From Methylobacterium segetis (GTDB lineage: Bacteria > Pseudomonadota > Alphaproteobacteria > Rhizobiales > Beijerinckiaceae), in the NCBI RefSeq assembly GCF_004348265.1, contig NZ_SMNT01000005.1:1-64000 (forward strand): a DNA stretch of 64,000 nucleotides, read 5' to 3'. Below the pieces are notes generated by a model. It saw only the letters and a list, made by a program, of their open reading frames with translations. It was not told the origin of the DNA and did not search any database. A program made the position numbers and the translations under genes. Positions within the stretch are counted from its first letter, which is position 1. Each line of letters opens with the position of its first letter. Below are positions 9,242 through 19,123 of the stretch, one piece after another.

Positions 9242-9997
9242 ATGGCGGTCAGTGTAGACCCGATCCACCAGTTCGAGCTGAAGCCGCTCGTGTCGCTGGG
9301 GCACATCGGCAATCAGGAGCTCGCCTTCACGCAGTCGGCGCTGTACATGTTCGCCGCCGTCGGCGTCATCGCGCTGATCACGATCGTAGCCACCTCCAGC
9401 CGCTCGGTGGTGCCGAGCCGGATGCAGTCGCTGGCCGAGATCTTCTACGAGTTCATCGCCGACACGCTCCACCAGGCGACCGGCGACGAGGGCAAGCGCT
9501 TCCTGCCGCTCGTCTTCTCCCTCTTCATGTTCGTGCTGGTGCTCAACCTGTTCGGGATGATCCCCTACGCCTTCGCGGTCACGAGCCATCTCATCATCAC
9601 CTTCGGCCTCGCGGCCCTCGTGATCGGCGTCGTGATCGGCTACGGCGTCATGAAGCACGGCTCGCACTTCTTCGGCCTGTTCGTGCCGTCGGGCGTGCCG
9701 AAGCCGCTCCTCGCGATCCTCGTGCCGATCGAGATCATCTCCTTCGTGTCGCGGCCGATCAGCCTCTCCGTCCGTCTCTTCGCGAACGTCCTGGCCGGCC
9801 ATATCGCGATGAAGATCTTCGCGTTCTTCGTGGCGGCGCTGCTTTCCGCAGGCGCCTGGAGCGTGCTATCGCCCCTGCCGCTCGCGCTGACGATCGCGCT
9901 CACGGCCCTCGAGTTCTTGGTGGCCGCGCTGCAGGCCTACGTCTTCGCGACGTTGACGGCGATCTACCTCAACGACGCCCTTCACCCCGGCCACTGA
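9242..9997 (+). CDS. atpB: F0F1 ATP synthase subunit a
   Basis: Membrane subunit a of 251 residues, forming the proton half-channels against the c-ring. Five or six helices are visible, and the essential Arg lies in [18 protein letters not shown] near residue 180. It starts with [20 protein letters not shown], the usual alphaproteobacterial N-terminus. It sits 76 bases after atpI and 59 bases before atpE. Confidence 0.96.
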   Translation: MAVSVDPIHQFELKPLVSLGHIGNQELAFTQSALYMFAAVGVIALITIVATSSRSVVPSRMQSLAEIFYEFIADTLHQATGDEGKRFLPLVFSLFMFVLVLNLFGMIPYAFAVTSHLIITFGLAALVIGVVIGYGVMKHGSHFFGLFVPSGVPKPLLAILVPIEIISFVSRPISLSVRLFANVLAGHIAMKIFAFFVAALLSAGAWSVLSPLPLALTIALTALEFLVAALQAYVFATLTAIYLNDALHPGH

Positions 9998-10056
9998 CGG
10001 TCGGCTCCACCCGCCGAAAACGATCACTCGTTCTTCCAACACCTCAGGAGTTACTC

Positions 10057-10284
10057 ATGGATCCCGTCGCTGCGAAGTACATCGGCGCCGGCCTCGCCTG
10101 CCTCGGCATGGCAGGTGCGGGCATCGGCCTCGGCAACCTGTTCGGTCAGTTCCTCGCCGGCGCCCTTCGCAACCCCTCCGCGGCCGACGGCCAGCGCGCC
10201 ACCCTGCTCCTGGGCTTCGCCCTCACCGAGGCGCTCGGCATCTTCTCGCTGCTGATCGCGCTCCTGCTGCTCTTCGCCGTCTGA
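10057..10284 (+). CDS. atpE: F0F1 ATP synthase subunit c
   Basis: Proteolipid c subunit, 75 residues, two helices joined by the polar loop [10 protein letters not shown]. The proton-carrying carboxylate is Glu58 in [10 protein letters not shown]. The Gly-rich first helix ([14 protein letters not shown]) allows close c-ring packing. An AGGAG Shine-Dalgarno sequence lies just upstream near 10046-10050. Two hairpins follow the stop codon. Confidence 0.97.
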   Translation: MDPVAAKYIGAGLACLGMAGAGIGLGNLFGQFLAGALRNPSAADGQRATLLLGFALTEALGIFSLLIALLLLFAV

Positions 10285-10302
10285 GATCGGCGCACCGGCT
10301 GC

Positions 10303-10372
10303 CTCCGCGGCACTGGCCGCGGAGAGCCGCTCGACAGGGGTGAGCGCTCCGAATGTGCGGGGCGCTCGATTT
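10303..10372 (+). promoter_or_regulatory. Two tandem stem-loops between atpE and the b' gene
   Basis: Hairpin 1 pairs CTCCGCGGC (10303-10311) with GCCGCGGAG (10316-10324), a perfect nine-base stem with loop ACTG, 19 bases after the atpE stop. Hairpin 2 pairs GAGCGCTCC (10342-10350) with GGGGCGCTC (10359-10367), nine pairs with one G-U, and is followed by GATTTT. The position suggests mRNA stabilisation of atpE or partial termination, which would help make c subunit in excess over a, b and b'. Confidence 0.6.
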
Positions 10373-10394
10373 TCATCAGCCAACGGACGAGGCC

Positions 10395-10976
10395 ATGGCG
10401 CAGCCCAACGCACTCACCACCCCCCCGCCTGGCTCCGACACGCATGTGGGCGCGCATAGCGAGCAGCCCGCGCCGCACGGGGGTGCCTTTCCGCCCTTCG
10501 AGAGCCACACCTTCCTCTCGCAGCTGATCTGGCTCGCCCTCGCCTTCGGGCTCCTCTACTACCTGATGGACAAGGTCGCCCTGCCGCGGATCCAGGCGAT
10601 CCTGCACGACCGGGCGAACCGGCTCTCCTCCGATCTCGACGAGGCCCAGCGGATGAAGGCCGAGGCCGACGCCGCCGGCGCGGCCTACGAGAAGTCCCTG
10701 GCCGACGCACAGGCCAAGGCCCGCGACATCGCCCAGGCGACCCGCAACGCGCTCTCCGCCGAGGCGGAGACGAAGCGCAAGGCCCTCGAGGCCGACCTCA
10801 ACCAGAAGCTCGCCGCGTCCGAGGCGACCATCCGCCAGCGTACCGGCGAGGCGATGGGCAACGTCCGCGAGATCGCGGGCGAGACGGCCTCGGCCATCGT
10901 CGAGCGACTGACCGGACAGGCCCCGGATTCGGCCAGCATCGACCGGGCGCTCGACCGCGCCGCAACCGCGCACTGA
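10395..10976 (+). CDS. atpG: F0F1 ATP synthase subunit b'
   Basis: Peripheral-stalk b' subunit of 193 residues. A Pro/His-rich N-terminus precedes one membrane helix ([20 protein letters not shown], near residues 40-59) and a long Ala/Glu/Arg helical coiled coil rich in EAEAKR-type heptads. ACGAGG just upstream supports the ATG at 10395; a GTG at 10353 lies inside the loop of a hairpin and is unlikely. Paired b and b' genes are typical of alphaproteobacteria. The gene is called atpG, atpX or atpF2 in different genomes. Confidence 0.92.
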   Translation: MAQPNALTTPPPGSDTHVGAHSEQPAPHGGAFPPFESHTFLSQLIWLALAFGLLYYLMDKVALPRIQAILHDRANRLSSDLDEAQRMKAEADAAGAAYEKSLADAQAKARDIAQATRNALSAEAETKRKALEADLNQKLAASEATIRQRTGEAMGNVREIAGETASAIVERLTGQAPDSASIDRALDRAATAH

Positions 10977-10992
10977 GACGAGAACGACACCG

Positions 10993-11481
10993 ATGCTGAT
11001 GACAGCGGAATTCTGGGTCGCCGTCGCCTTCGTCGTCTTCCTGGCGATCGTCTGGAAGGTCGGTGGCTTCGGCATGATGACCAAGGGTCTCGACGGACGC
11101 GCCAAGCGCGTCCGCTCCGAGCTCGACGAGGCGCGCCGCCTGCGAGAGGAGGCCGCCGCGGTCCTGGCGGATTACAAGCGCCGCCGCACCGAGGCCGAGC
11201 GCGAGGCCGAGGCGATCGTCGCCTCCGCCCGCGAGGAGGCCGAGCGCATCGCCGAGGAGGGTCACACCCGCCTCAACGACTTCGTCGCCCGCCGCACCAA
11301 GGCCGCCGAGACTAAGATCGCCCAGGCGGAGGCCCAGGCCGCCGCCCAGGTCAGGGCTGCGGCAGCCGATGCCGCCGTCCGGGTCTCGGAGACGATCCTG
11401 CGGGAGCGCATGCAGGGCGAGGCCGCCCAGGATCTCGTCCGGCTCAGCCTCGGCGAGGTCCGGAACCGCCTGCGCGACTGA
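10993..11481 (+). CDS. atpF: F0F1 ATP synthase subunit b
   Basis: Peripheral-stalk b subunit, 162 residues. The N-terminal membrane helix [20 protein letters not shown] is followed by a continuous charged coiled coil ([20 protein letters not shown] and onward). It lies 16 bases after b' and is the last gene before an intrinsic terminator. The F1 genes are not in this window, the usual split arrangement of alphaproteobacteria. Confidence 0.95.
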   Translation: MLMTAEFWVAVAFVVFLAIVWKVGGFGMMTKGLDGRAKRVRSELDEARRLREEAAAVLADYKRRRTEAEREAEAIVASAREEAERIAEEGHTRLNDFVARRTKAAETKIAQAEAQAAAQVRAAAADAAVRVSETILRERMQGEAAQDLVRLSLGEVRNRLRD

Positions 11482-11502
11482 ACCGTGCCGACATCCTTCG
11501 AG

Positions 11503-11525
11503 AAGCCGCCTCCGGGCGGCTTTTT
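11503..11525 (+). terminator. Intrinsic terminator of the ATP synthase Fo operon
   Basis: Stem AAGCCGCC (11503-11510), loop TCCG, stem GGCGGCTT (11515-11522), followed by a T run to 11525. It lies 22 bases after the atpF stop and separates it from the ABC exporter genes. Confidence 0.88.
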
Positions 11526-11558
11526 CGTTTCGGAAGCCGGCCCTCTCGAAAGGCAGTC

Positions 11559-12481
<923 letters not shown>

Positions 12482-12485
<4 letters not shown>

Positions 12486-13243
12486 ACTGGCACGCGATCC
12501 GCGCCATCTACGGCTTCGAGATGGCCCGGTTCTGGCGCACCTCGATGCAGAGCATCCTGGCGCCAGTGATCTCGACCTCGCTCTACTTCGTTGTCTTCGG
12601 CGCCGCGATCGGCTCGCGCGTCAGCGCGGTCGACGGGGTGCCCTACGGGCTCTTCATCGTGCCCGGCCTGATGATGCTGGCGCTCCTGACGCAGAGCATC
12701 TCCAACGCCTCCTTCGGCATCTACTTTCCGCGCTTCGCCGGGACGATCTACGAGATCCTGTCGGCGCCGATCTCGCCGGCGGAGGTGGTGGTGGGCTATG
12801 TCGGGGCGGCGGCCTCCAAGTCGATCCTGATCGGGCTCATCATCCTCGCGACCTCGGCCCTGTTCGTGCCGCTGCACATCGAGCACCCGGTCTGGATGGT
12901 GGCCTTCCTCCTGTTGACCGCGATCACCTTCAGCCTGTTCGGCTTCGTGATCGGATTGTGGGCGGACGGCTTCGAGAAGCTGCAGCTCGTGCCGCTCCTC
13001 ATCGTGACGCCGCTCACCTTCCTCGGCGGCAGCTTCTACGCGATCGAGATGCTGCCCCCCTTCTGGCGGGCGGTGAGCCTGTTCAACCCGGTCGTCTACC
13101 TGATCAGCGCCTTCCGCTGGGCCTTCTTCGGCAAGGCCGACGTCAGCCTCGGCCTCAGCGTCGCGATGACCTGCCTGTTCCTCGCCCTCTGCCTCGGCCT
13201 CGTCACCTACATCTTCCGGACCGGCTATCGGCTGAAGAGCTGA
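12482..13243 (+). CDS. ABC-2 type exporter, membrane permease
   Basis: Integral membrane protein of 253 residues with six helices, translationally coupled (ATGA) to the preceding ATPase. The ABC-2 permease signature is visible near the C-terminus: [20 protein letters not shown] then [20 protein letters not shown]. It forms the transmembrane part of the exporter. It is convergent, four bases apart, with the alpha/beta hydrolase gene. Confidence 0.92.
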
Positions 13244-13247
13244 TCGG

Positions 13248-14012
13248 TCAGGGGCGCGCGGCGAGGAAGGCCAGCACGCCGTCCCGGTGGGCCTTGGCAC
13301 CCACCGCCGTGCTGTGGTCGCGGTCGGGCAATTCCAGCGCCCGGGCGTTCGGCATCAGGGCGGCGAGGCCGGCAGCCGATCCCGCCACGGTGTCGAGGGT
13401 GCCGACGGTGACGAGGGCCGGCACCTCGATCTGGGCGATTTCGGCCCGCGACAGGGTCTGGCGCGAGCCCCGCATGCAGGCGGCGAGCGCCCGCAGGTCG
13501 CTGCGCGTCTGTTCGGCGAAGGTGCGGAAGGCCTGCGCGGTCGGGTTCGGGGCCGGCGTGCCGGGCGGCGCCTCGAGCGCCTCGGCGATGCCGCCGGGAA
13601 GCCCCCTCCCCTCCACGAGATGCATCCCAAGGCCGCCGAACAGGGCCGAGCGGACGCGCTCCGCGTGGTCGAGGGCGAGGAAGGCGGTTATGCGGGCCCC
13701 CATCGAGTAGCCCATGATGTCGGCCCGCGCGATGCCGAGATGGTCGAGGAGGCGCAACGCGTCCCCCGCCATCGCCTCGGAGCTGTAGGCCGCCGGATCG
13801 TAGAGCTTCTCGCTCTCTCCGTGGCCGCGGTTGTCGAGGGCGATCACCCGGTAGCCGGCCTGGCTCAGTGTCCTCACCCAGAGGGTGTTGACCCAGTTCA
13901 CCGCATGGTTCGAGGCGAAGCCGTGGATCAGCAGGACGGGATCGCCTGTTCCCCCGACGGCCGGCACGTCGATGTAGGCGATGGTCACGCCGTCGGAATC
14001 GAAGGTCTGCAT
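13248..14012 (-). CDS. Alpha/beta-fold hydrolase
   Basis: Hydrolase of 254 residues. The oxyanion motif LLIHGFASNH is at 27-36, the nucleophile Ser103 in the elbow GYSMGAR, the acid is likely in VGTLDTVAG and the base His in DHSTAVG near 240. The closest general families are 3-oxoadipate enol-lactonase-like and similar esterases; the substrate is unknown. It is divergent from the FkbM methyltransferase gene. Confidence 0.85.
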   Translation of the reverse strand: MQTFDSDGVTIAYIDVPAVGGTGDPVLLIHGFASNHAVNWVNTLWVRTLSQAGYRVIALDNRGHGESEKLYDPAAYSSEAMAGDALRLLDHLGIARADIMGYSMGARITAFLALDHAERVRSALFGGLGMHLVEGRGLPGGIAEALEAPPGTPAPNPTAQAFRTFAEQTRSDLRALAACMRGSRQTLSRAEIAQIEVPALVTVGTLDTVAGSAAGLAALMPNARALELPDRDHSTAVGAKAHRDGVLAFLAARP

Positions 14013-14122
14013 TGCGTCGCCGCCTCTCGGATCGTCGCCGACCCGCTTAGATCAGCCACGCCGCGCGGCGCAATGCGCCCGCGGCTTGCAGCGTGACGAT
14101 CCGGCTGGCATCACCATCGCCG

Positions 14123-14950
14123 ATGACGGACACGCAGCCCTACGGAACCTACGCGCCCGCCGGCCTCGTCGCGCGCATCGCCGATCGGACCGGGCGGTTC
14201 TCGCCGGACACTTGGCGCGGCCGTCGCCTCGCGCTGGCGCTGCGCCGGCTCGCGATCACGCTGCTGCGGGGCCAGCCCCTCGACGTGGAACGCTTCGGCG
14301 CCCGGATGCGGCTCTACCCCTACAACAACAACTGCGAGAAGAAGGTGCTCTTCACCCCGCAGTTCTTCGATCCGAAGGAGCGCGCCCTCCTGAAGGAGCG
14401 GCTGCCGCAGAACGGCGTCTTCCTCGACATCGGGGCCAATATCGGCGCCTACGCGCTGTTCGTGGCGGCCTTCGCGGGCCCGCGCGCCCGCATCCTCGCC
14501 GTCGAGCCGCAGCCCGACGTGTTCGACCGGCTCACCTACAACATCGCCCAGAACCCGTTCGGCACCGTGAAGGCCATCGCCTGCGCGCTCGCCGACCGGG
14601 CGGGCGAGCTGACGCTGTTCATCGACCCGCGCAATCGCGGCGAATCGAGCCTCAAGATCGTCGGCACCAACGAGGGCGCGCAGATCAAGGTCCCCGCCAT
14701 GACGCTCCTCGACCTCGTGCGCGGCGAGGGGATCGAGCGGATCGACGCGGTCAAGCTCGACGTGGAGGGCGCCGAGGATCTGATCCTGGAGCCGTTCTTG
14801 CGCGAGGCGCCGCCCGCGCTGCTGCCGAAGCTCCTGATCGTGGAGAACGGCACCGATCGCTGGCAGCTCGACCTGCCGACGCATCTCGAGGGCTACGGCT
14901 ATCGGGAGATCGCGCGGACCAAGCTCAATCTCGTGTTCGAGCGGGGGTAG
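14123..14950 (+). CDS. FkbM family methyltransferase
   Basis: SAM-dependent methyltransferase of 275 residues. The SAM-binding motif I region is VFLDIGANIGAYALFVAAFA, followed by the acidic end of strand two in ILAVEPQPDVFDRL. The FkbM-specific block IDAVKLDVEGAEDLILEPF is near residues 208-226. Such enzymes methylate sugars or small acceptors; the acceptor is unknown here. The ATG at 14123 is preferred over the GTG at 14093, which would add ten residues of unclear homology. Confidence 0.85.
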   Translation: MTDTQPYGTYAPAGLVARIADRTGRFSPDTWRGRRLALALRRLAITLLRGQPLDVERFGARMRLYPYNNNCEKKVLFTPQFFDPKERALLKERLPQNGVFLDIGANIGAYALFVAAFAGPRARILAVEPQPDVFDRLTYNIAQNPFGTVKAIACALADRAGELTLFIDPRNRGESSLKIVGTNEGAQIKVPAMTLLDLVRGEGIERIDAVKLDVEGAEDLILEPFLREAPPALLPKLLIVENGTDRWQLDLPTHLEGYGYREIARTKLNLVFERG

Positions 14951-14963
14951 CCGGGTCACGTCC

Positions 14964-15680
14964 TCAGCCCGGCGTGATCACCGGGATCGCCTCGGCGATG
15001 GTCACGCCTGCCTCGTCGATCCGGCAGCGATGGACGTGCACCTCGACCCCCGCTTCGCGCGCCGCACGGAACGCATGGTCGAAGGCGGGGTCGATATCCC
15101 GCGCCACGTCGAAGGCGTCGGCCCGCATCTGGACAACGATGACGACGACGGCCCGGCCGCCCGCCCTCACCACCGCGGCGAGTTCCTCCATGTGCCGCGT
15201 GCTGCGGGCGGCCTTGCAATCCGGAAACTCCGCGAGGCCCGCGCGGCGCATCAGATGGCAGTTCTTCACCTCGACGTGGCAGGGCGCCAGCCCCTCGCCC
15301 GTCGCCAGGAAATCGACGCGGCTGGCCCGTCCGTAGCGGACCTCGGGCCTGAGTGCCCCGTAGCGCGCGAGCACGGGCAATCGCCCCTCGCGGAAGGCTT
15401 CGGCCACGAGGGCGTTCGGGCGCATCGTGTTGATGCCGACCCATTGCGGGCCGCCGGGGAGATCGGCCTCGACGAGTTCCCACGAATAGGCGAGCTTGCG
15501 GCCGGGCGCGGTGGCCCGGGACAGGAGCACGCGGCGACCGGGTGCGAGAAGCCCGAGCATCGCGCCGGGGTTTGCGCAGTGGGCGGTGATCACCGATCCG
15601 TCCGCGAGCGCCATGTCGGCGAGGAAGCGCTTGTAGCGCTGGACGAGGCGTCCCTCGACGAGGACGTGCGGGAATTGCAT
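14964..15680 (-). CDS. sfsA: SfsA family protein (sugar fermentation stimulation homologue)
   Basis: SfsA homologue of 238 residues, usual family length. Characteristic blocks are RLVQRYKRFLADMAL at the N-terminus, TAHCANPGAMLGLL near residue 32, the central HVEVKNCHL and FPDCKAARSTRHMEEL. The family has an OB-like domain and a nuclease-like fold and is reported to bind DNA, but its cellular role is unclear. It is convergent with the FkbM gene and divergent from the CinA-like gene. Confidence 0.92.
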   Translation of the reverse strand: MQFPHVLVEGRLVQRYKRFLADMALADGSVITAHCANPGAMLGLLAPGRRVLLSRATAPGRKLAYSWELVEADLPGGPQWVGINTMRPNALVAEAFREGRLPVLARYGALRPEVRYGRASRVDFLATGEGLAPCHVEVKNCHLMRRAGLAEFPDCKAARSTRHMEELAAVVRAGGRAVVVIVVQMRADAFDVARDIDPAFDHAFRAAREAGVEVHVHRCRIDEAGVTIAEAIPVITPG

Positions 15681-15792
15681 CGGCGACCTTCAGGCAGACA
15701 AGCGCGGCCGGAGATCCCGCATTTCGTCCGCCCTGGCGATGCGACGCAGTCGCGCTAAGTCGGTGGGACCCGCCCTCCCCGCCCCGATCCCG

Positions 15793-16533
15793 ATGACGAC
15801 CAACGCACACGCCATGACCGCCGCCATCCTCGTCATCGGCGACGAGATCCTGTCCGGACGGACCAAGGACAAGAACATCGGCACCATCGCCGACTACCTC
15901 ACCGCCATCGGCATCGACCTGCGGGAGGTTCGGGTGGTGCCGGACGAGGCGCCCATGATCGTCGAGGCGGTGAACGCGCTTCGCACCCGCTACACCTACC
16001 TCTTCACGACGGGCGGCATCGGGCCGACGCACGACGACATCACGGCCGACTGCGTGGCGGAGGCTTTCGGCGTCGGCATCGACGTCGATCCGCGGGCTCG
16101 CGCGATGCTGCTCGAGCGGATCAAGCCCGAGGATCTGAACGCCGCGCGCCTGCGCATGGCCCGCATCCCGGACGGGGCCGACCTGATTCCGAATCCGATC
16201 TCGAAGGCGCCGGGATTTCGCATCGGCAACGTCTTCGTCATGGCGGGCGTGCCCGCGATCATGCAGGCCATGCTCGACGAGATCGGCCCGACGCTTCGAA
16301 CCGGCGCCCGCGTGGTCTCGGAGACGATCGAGGTCGGCAACGTGCCAGAGGGCGCATACGCCTCGGATCTCGCGGCGATCGCCAATGCGCATCCCGAGGT
16401 CTCGATCGGCTCCTATCCCTCGATGACGCAGGACGGCTTCCTCAACCGGATCGTGGCGCGCGGCAAGGATGCCGCCGCCGTCGCGGCGGCACGCGGCGAG
16501 ATCGAGGCACTGGTCGCGCGGCTGCGCGCCTGA
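15793..16533 (+). CDS. Molybdopterin-binding (CinA/MoaB-like) protein
   Basis: Single MoCF-fold protein of about 246 residues, similar to the N-terminal domain of CinA. Motifs are AILVIGDEILSGRTKDKNIG, YLFTTGGIGPTHDDITADCV and VFVMAGVPAIMQAMLDEI. It lacks the C-terminal pyridine-nucleotide deamidase domain of full CinA. Members of this stand-alone group are annotated as competence/damage-inducible protein A, but activity is uncertain. Possible starts are the ATGs at 15793 and 15814. Confidence 0.87.
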   Translation: MTTNAHAMTAAILVIGDEILSGRTKDKNIGTIADYLTAIGIDLREVRVVPDEAPMIVEAVNALRTRYTYLFTTGGIGPTHDDITADCVAEAFGVGIDVDPRARAMLLERIKPEDLNAARLRMARIPDGADLIPNPISKAPGFRIGNVFVMAGVPAIMQAMLDEIGPTLRTGARVVSETIEVGNVPEGAYASDLAAIANAHPEVSIGSYPSMTQDGFLNRIVARGKDAAAVAAARGEIEALVARLRA

Positions 16534-16577
16534 GTTTCCCACCCGTCGGGCGGGAGCCCTCAATCGGAGCGGTGACG

Positions 16578-17444
16578 ATGACGGAGCGGGACCGGGACGA
16601 GGCGATCGCCAAGCACGACGCGATGATCGACGCCGTCAACGAGATCGGCCGCCCGGACGCCTTCGTCCTGCACGAGGTGATCCGGCACGAAGGCGACGAG
16701 GAATTGCGCCGGCACGGGCTTGCCCTCTTCCTCTCGGCGGTCGCCGCGGGGCTCAGCATCGCCCTCTCCCTGATCGTCCCCGGCGTCCTCAAGGCGCACC
16801 TGCCCTCGGCCGAATGGGCGAAGCTGATCACCACGATGGGCTACGCGGTCGGCTTCCTCGTGGTGGTGCTCGGGCGCCAGCAATTGTTCACGGAGAACAC
16901 GATCACGCCGATCCTGCCGCTGCTCCACGACCGCTCGATGAAGACCGGTTTCCGGGTCCTTCGCCTGTGGGGGATCGTGCTCGCCGGCAACATCCTCGCC
17001 ACCGCCGCCATCGCGACGGTGCTGGCGCGCTCGGACGCCTTCGGGCCGACGGTGACGGCGGCCTTCGCCGAGATCAGCCACCATGCCGTCGCCTTCCCGT
17101 TCGGCGCGACCGTGATCAAGGCGATCTTCGCGGGCTGGATCATCGCCCTGATGGTTTGGATCCTGCCGGCGACCGGCGCGGCAGCGCCCTTCGTCATTGT
17201 CCTGATGACATGGCTCGTCTCGATGTGCGGGCTCGCCCATGTGGTCGCCGGCTCAGTCGAGGCCTTCTTCCTCGTCGCGACCGGGGCTGCCACCCTCGGC
17301 GACTACGCCTTCCGCTTCTTCCTTCCGACGCTCATCGGAAACGTCTTCGGCGGCGTCGCGCTCGTGGCCGTGCTGAATTTCGGGCAGGTCGCGCCCGAGG
17401 TCGAGGAGAACCGGGAGGTCGAGGCCGGGCCGGCCGGGCGCTGA
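16578..17444 (+). CDS. Formate/nitrite transporter (FNT) family protein
   Basis: Inner-membrane protein of 288 residues resembling the YfdC branch of FNT channels. A charged N-terminus with EVIRHEGDEELRRHGLALFL precedes six helices; GRQQLFTENTITPILPLL and NVFGGVALVAVLNFGQ match the two half-repeats of the family. GGAG at 16566-16569 supports the ATG at 16578 rather than the GTG at 16572. FNT proteins move small monovalent anions; formate would be plausible in a methylotroph, but the ligand is not shown. Confidence 0.87.
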   Translation: MTERDRDEAIAKHDAMIDAVNEIGRPDAFVLHEVIRHEGDEELRRHGLALFLSAVAAGLSIALSLIVPGVLKAHLPSAEWAKLITTMGYAVGFLVVVLGRQQLFTENTITPILPLLHDRSMKTGFRVLRLWGIVLAGNILATAAIATVLARSDAFGPTVTAAFAEISHHAVAFPFGATVIKAIFAGWIIALMVWILPATGAAAPFVIVLMTWLVSMCGLAHVVAGSVEAFFLVATGAATLGDYAFRFFLPTLIGNVFGGVALVAVLNFGQVAPEVEENREVEAGPAGR

Positions 17445-17450
17445 GTTCCG

Positions 17451-17678
17451 TCAGCTCGTCGTCCTGTCCGTGTCGAGGGCGCCTCGGACGTAGCCGCGCG
17501 AGATCAGCCGATCCCGGCGCAGAGTCCGCCGCTCGGCCTCGCAGAGGTCGGTCAGGGCATCCCGGATGATCGCCAGCATGGCGGCCTCGGCGTCCCCCCG
17601 GGCAGCCGCAAGATAGGCGGCAGCGATGGCCTCGACCGTCGGCGGATGAGGGGAATTTGTGCTCGTTGCCGGGGCCAT
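17451..17678 (-). CDS. Small hypothetical protein
   Basis: Unrecognised cytoplasmic protein of about 75 residues from the ATG at 17678 (a longer frame to 17768 exists). It is helical: VEAIAAAYLAAARGDAEAAM followed by LAIIRDALTDLCEAERRTLR and a basic end. It is convergent with the FNT gene. Support comes from frame and codon bias only. Confidence 0.55.
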   Translation of the reverse strand: MAPATSTNSPHPPTVEAIAAAYLAAARGDAEAAMLAIIRDALTDLCEAERRTLRRDRLISRGYVRGALDTDRTTS

Positions 17679-17883
17679 CGCGCGTCCTGTCTTGCGAACA
17701 GAACAAGAACACGCCACGGACGCATCGGTTCGGTCAAGGGTGCGGGCGACGATTCTGAACGGATCCACACGCGCGTGCTCCGGACCGGTTCAGGGGGCGC
17801 CTCGGATGATCGCGCCCATACGGCAGCCGCGCGATCCCGCCGGCCCGTTCGGGAGCCAGAATTTCGTGTCGAGTCCGATCCTG

Positions 17884-18258
17884 ATGCGCCTCTGCGGCCT
17901 CGCGGCCGTCGCGCTCGCCGGTGCGGCCCACGCCGCCGATTTCGACGGTCCCTACCCACCTCGCGGCGGCGAGGTGGAGTTCGAGCGGGGACCGCCGCCC
18001 CCGCCTCCCCCGCCGCCGGAGCCCCGGTTTCATGGCCCGCGCTTCACCGCAGGACCCCGGTTCGAGCCGCCGGTCGACGAGTGCCGGGTCTTCGTGAAGC
18101 GCCGCATCGACGCCTACGGCGACGAAGTGGTGCGCCGGGTGAAGGTCTGCGACGAGCGGCCGGGATTCGGCGGCGGCCCGCGCTTCCGCCGCAGCGATTA
18201 CGATCCTCCGATTCCCCCTGCGCCGATCCCGCATGCCGGCTGGGACGGGCCCCGCTGA
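17884..18258 (+). CDS. Small exported proline-rich protein
   Basis: Exported protein of about 124 residues. From the ATG at 17884 the first 17 residues (MRLCGLAAVALAGAAHA) form a Sec signal. A run of nine prolines near residues 40-48 is followed by a conserved-looking domain with ECRVFVKRRIDAYGDEVVRR and VKVCDERPGF, two Cys probably paired. Earlier in-frame starts, such as 17806, would place extra residues before the signal. Similar proteins occur in related methylotrophs and rhizobia; function is unknown. Confidence 0.7.
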   Translation: MRLCGLAAVALAGAAHAADFDGPYPPRGGEVEFERGPPPPPPPPPEPRFHGPRFTAGPRFEPPVDECRVFVKRRIDAYGDEVVRRVKVCDERPGFGGGPRFRRSDYDPPIPPAPIPHAGWDGPR

Positions 18259-18366
18259 TAGGATCGAGGCGGATGTCGGGGACCTCGATTGTCTCGGATT
18301 GAGGGCTCTGTCCGGAACGCGAGTCCGGACAGCCCGGCCCTCGCGCCCGCCCCGCGGCCCCGACGG

Positions 18367-18543
18367 TCACGCCCGCGCCGGCGCCTTTTTCAGGGCGGCG
18401 GCGAAGGCCTTGAGCTGGCGGTTGAGGTCCGCCAGCTCGTTCAACGCGATGGTCTTGTGACCGTCCTTGACCGCGCGCTCGATGTCCTCGACCTGCGAGG
18501 CGGCCAGCCGCCTCAGCGCGTCCGCGAGTTGCTCCCGATTCAT
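18367..18543 (-). CDS. Very small helical protein (58 residues)
   Basis: Short frame from ATG at 18543 to TGA at 18367. It begins MNREQLADALRRLAASQVED and continues as an amphipathic, mostly helical protein with a Lys/Ala-rich end (LKKAPARA). GGGAG lies about six bases upstream of the ATG, good support for translation. Composition (Leu/Ala/Glu/Arg heptad-like) suggests a coiled coil. No family recognised. Confidence 0.65.
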   Translation of the reverse strand: MNREQLADALRRLAASQVEDIERAVKDGHKTIALNELADLNRQLKAFAAALKKAPARA

Positions 18544-18638
18544 CGCCGCTCCCCGTCTCGGCTGCCTGTGGCTCTCAGGCCCGTGATAGGGCGCCTATGC
18601 TTAACCGCAGGTTTTTCGGGGTGCGCCGGATCGGAAAA

Positions 18639-19073
18639 TCAGGTGCGCCAGGGATGCGCCGGCAGCTCGGTTGCGCCGATCGCGCTGGCGCCGGCCTCGG
18701 CCACCGTGTGATCGTTCTCCACCGTCGAGCCGCTGACGCCGATGGCGCCCGACATCACCCCGTCCTTGTCGACGATTGGGATGCCGCCCGGGAAGGTGAT
18801 GAGACCGTCATTCGAGTGCTCGATGCCGAAGAGCGGACCGCCGGGCTGCGAGAGCTGACCGATCTGTCCGGTCGGCATGCCGAAGAACAGGGCGGTCTTG
18901 GCCTTCTTCTGCGAGATGTCGATCGAGCCGACCCAGGCATCGTCCATCCGGTAGAACGCCTTGAGGTTGCCCCCCGAATCGACGACGGCGATGCACATCT
19001 GGGTGCCGAGTTCGACGGCCTTGGCGCGCGCCGCTTCGATGGCCTTGTGCGCGTCCTCGATGGTCACGTGCAT
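18639..19073 (-). CDS. HbpS/GlcG family heme-binding-like protein
   Basis: GlcG/HbpS (DUF336) family protein of 144 residues. The core is [19 protein letters not shown] with the Gly-rich [20 protein letters not shown] and the C-terminal [12 protein letters not shown]. Known members bind heme or act in corrinoid and glycolate pathways, but many have no defined role. AAGGAGAT about seven bases upstream supports the ATG at 19073. It lies downstream of, and in the same orientation as, the serine-cycle operon, separated by one small membrane protein and a strong hairpin. Confidence 0.85.
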   Translation of the reverse strand: MHVTIEDAHKAIEAARAKAVELGTQMCIAVVDSGGNLKAFYRMDDAWVGSIDISQKKAKTALFFGMPTGQIGQLSQPGGPLFGIEHSNDGLITFPGGIPIVDKDGVMSGAIGVSGSTVENDHTVAEAGASAIGATELPAHPWRT

Positions 19074-19123
19074 GGCGGATCTCCTTCGAGCTTGGCCGCG
19101 TGGCGCGGCGTTCCTGGGAAAGG

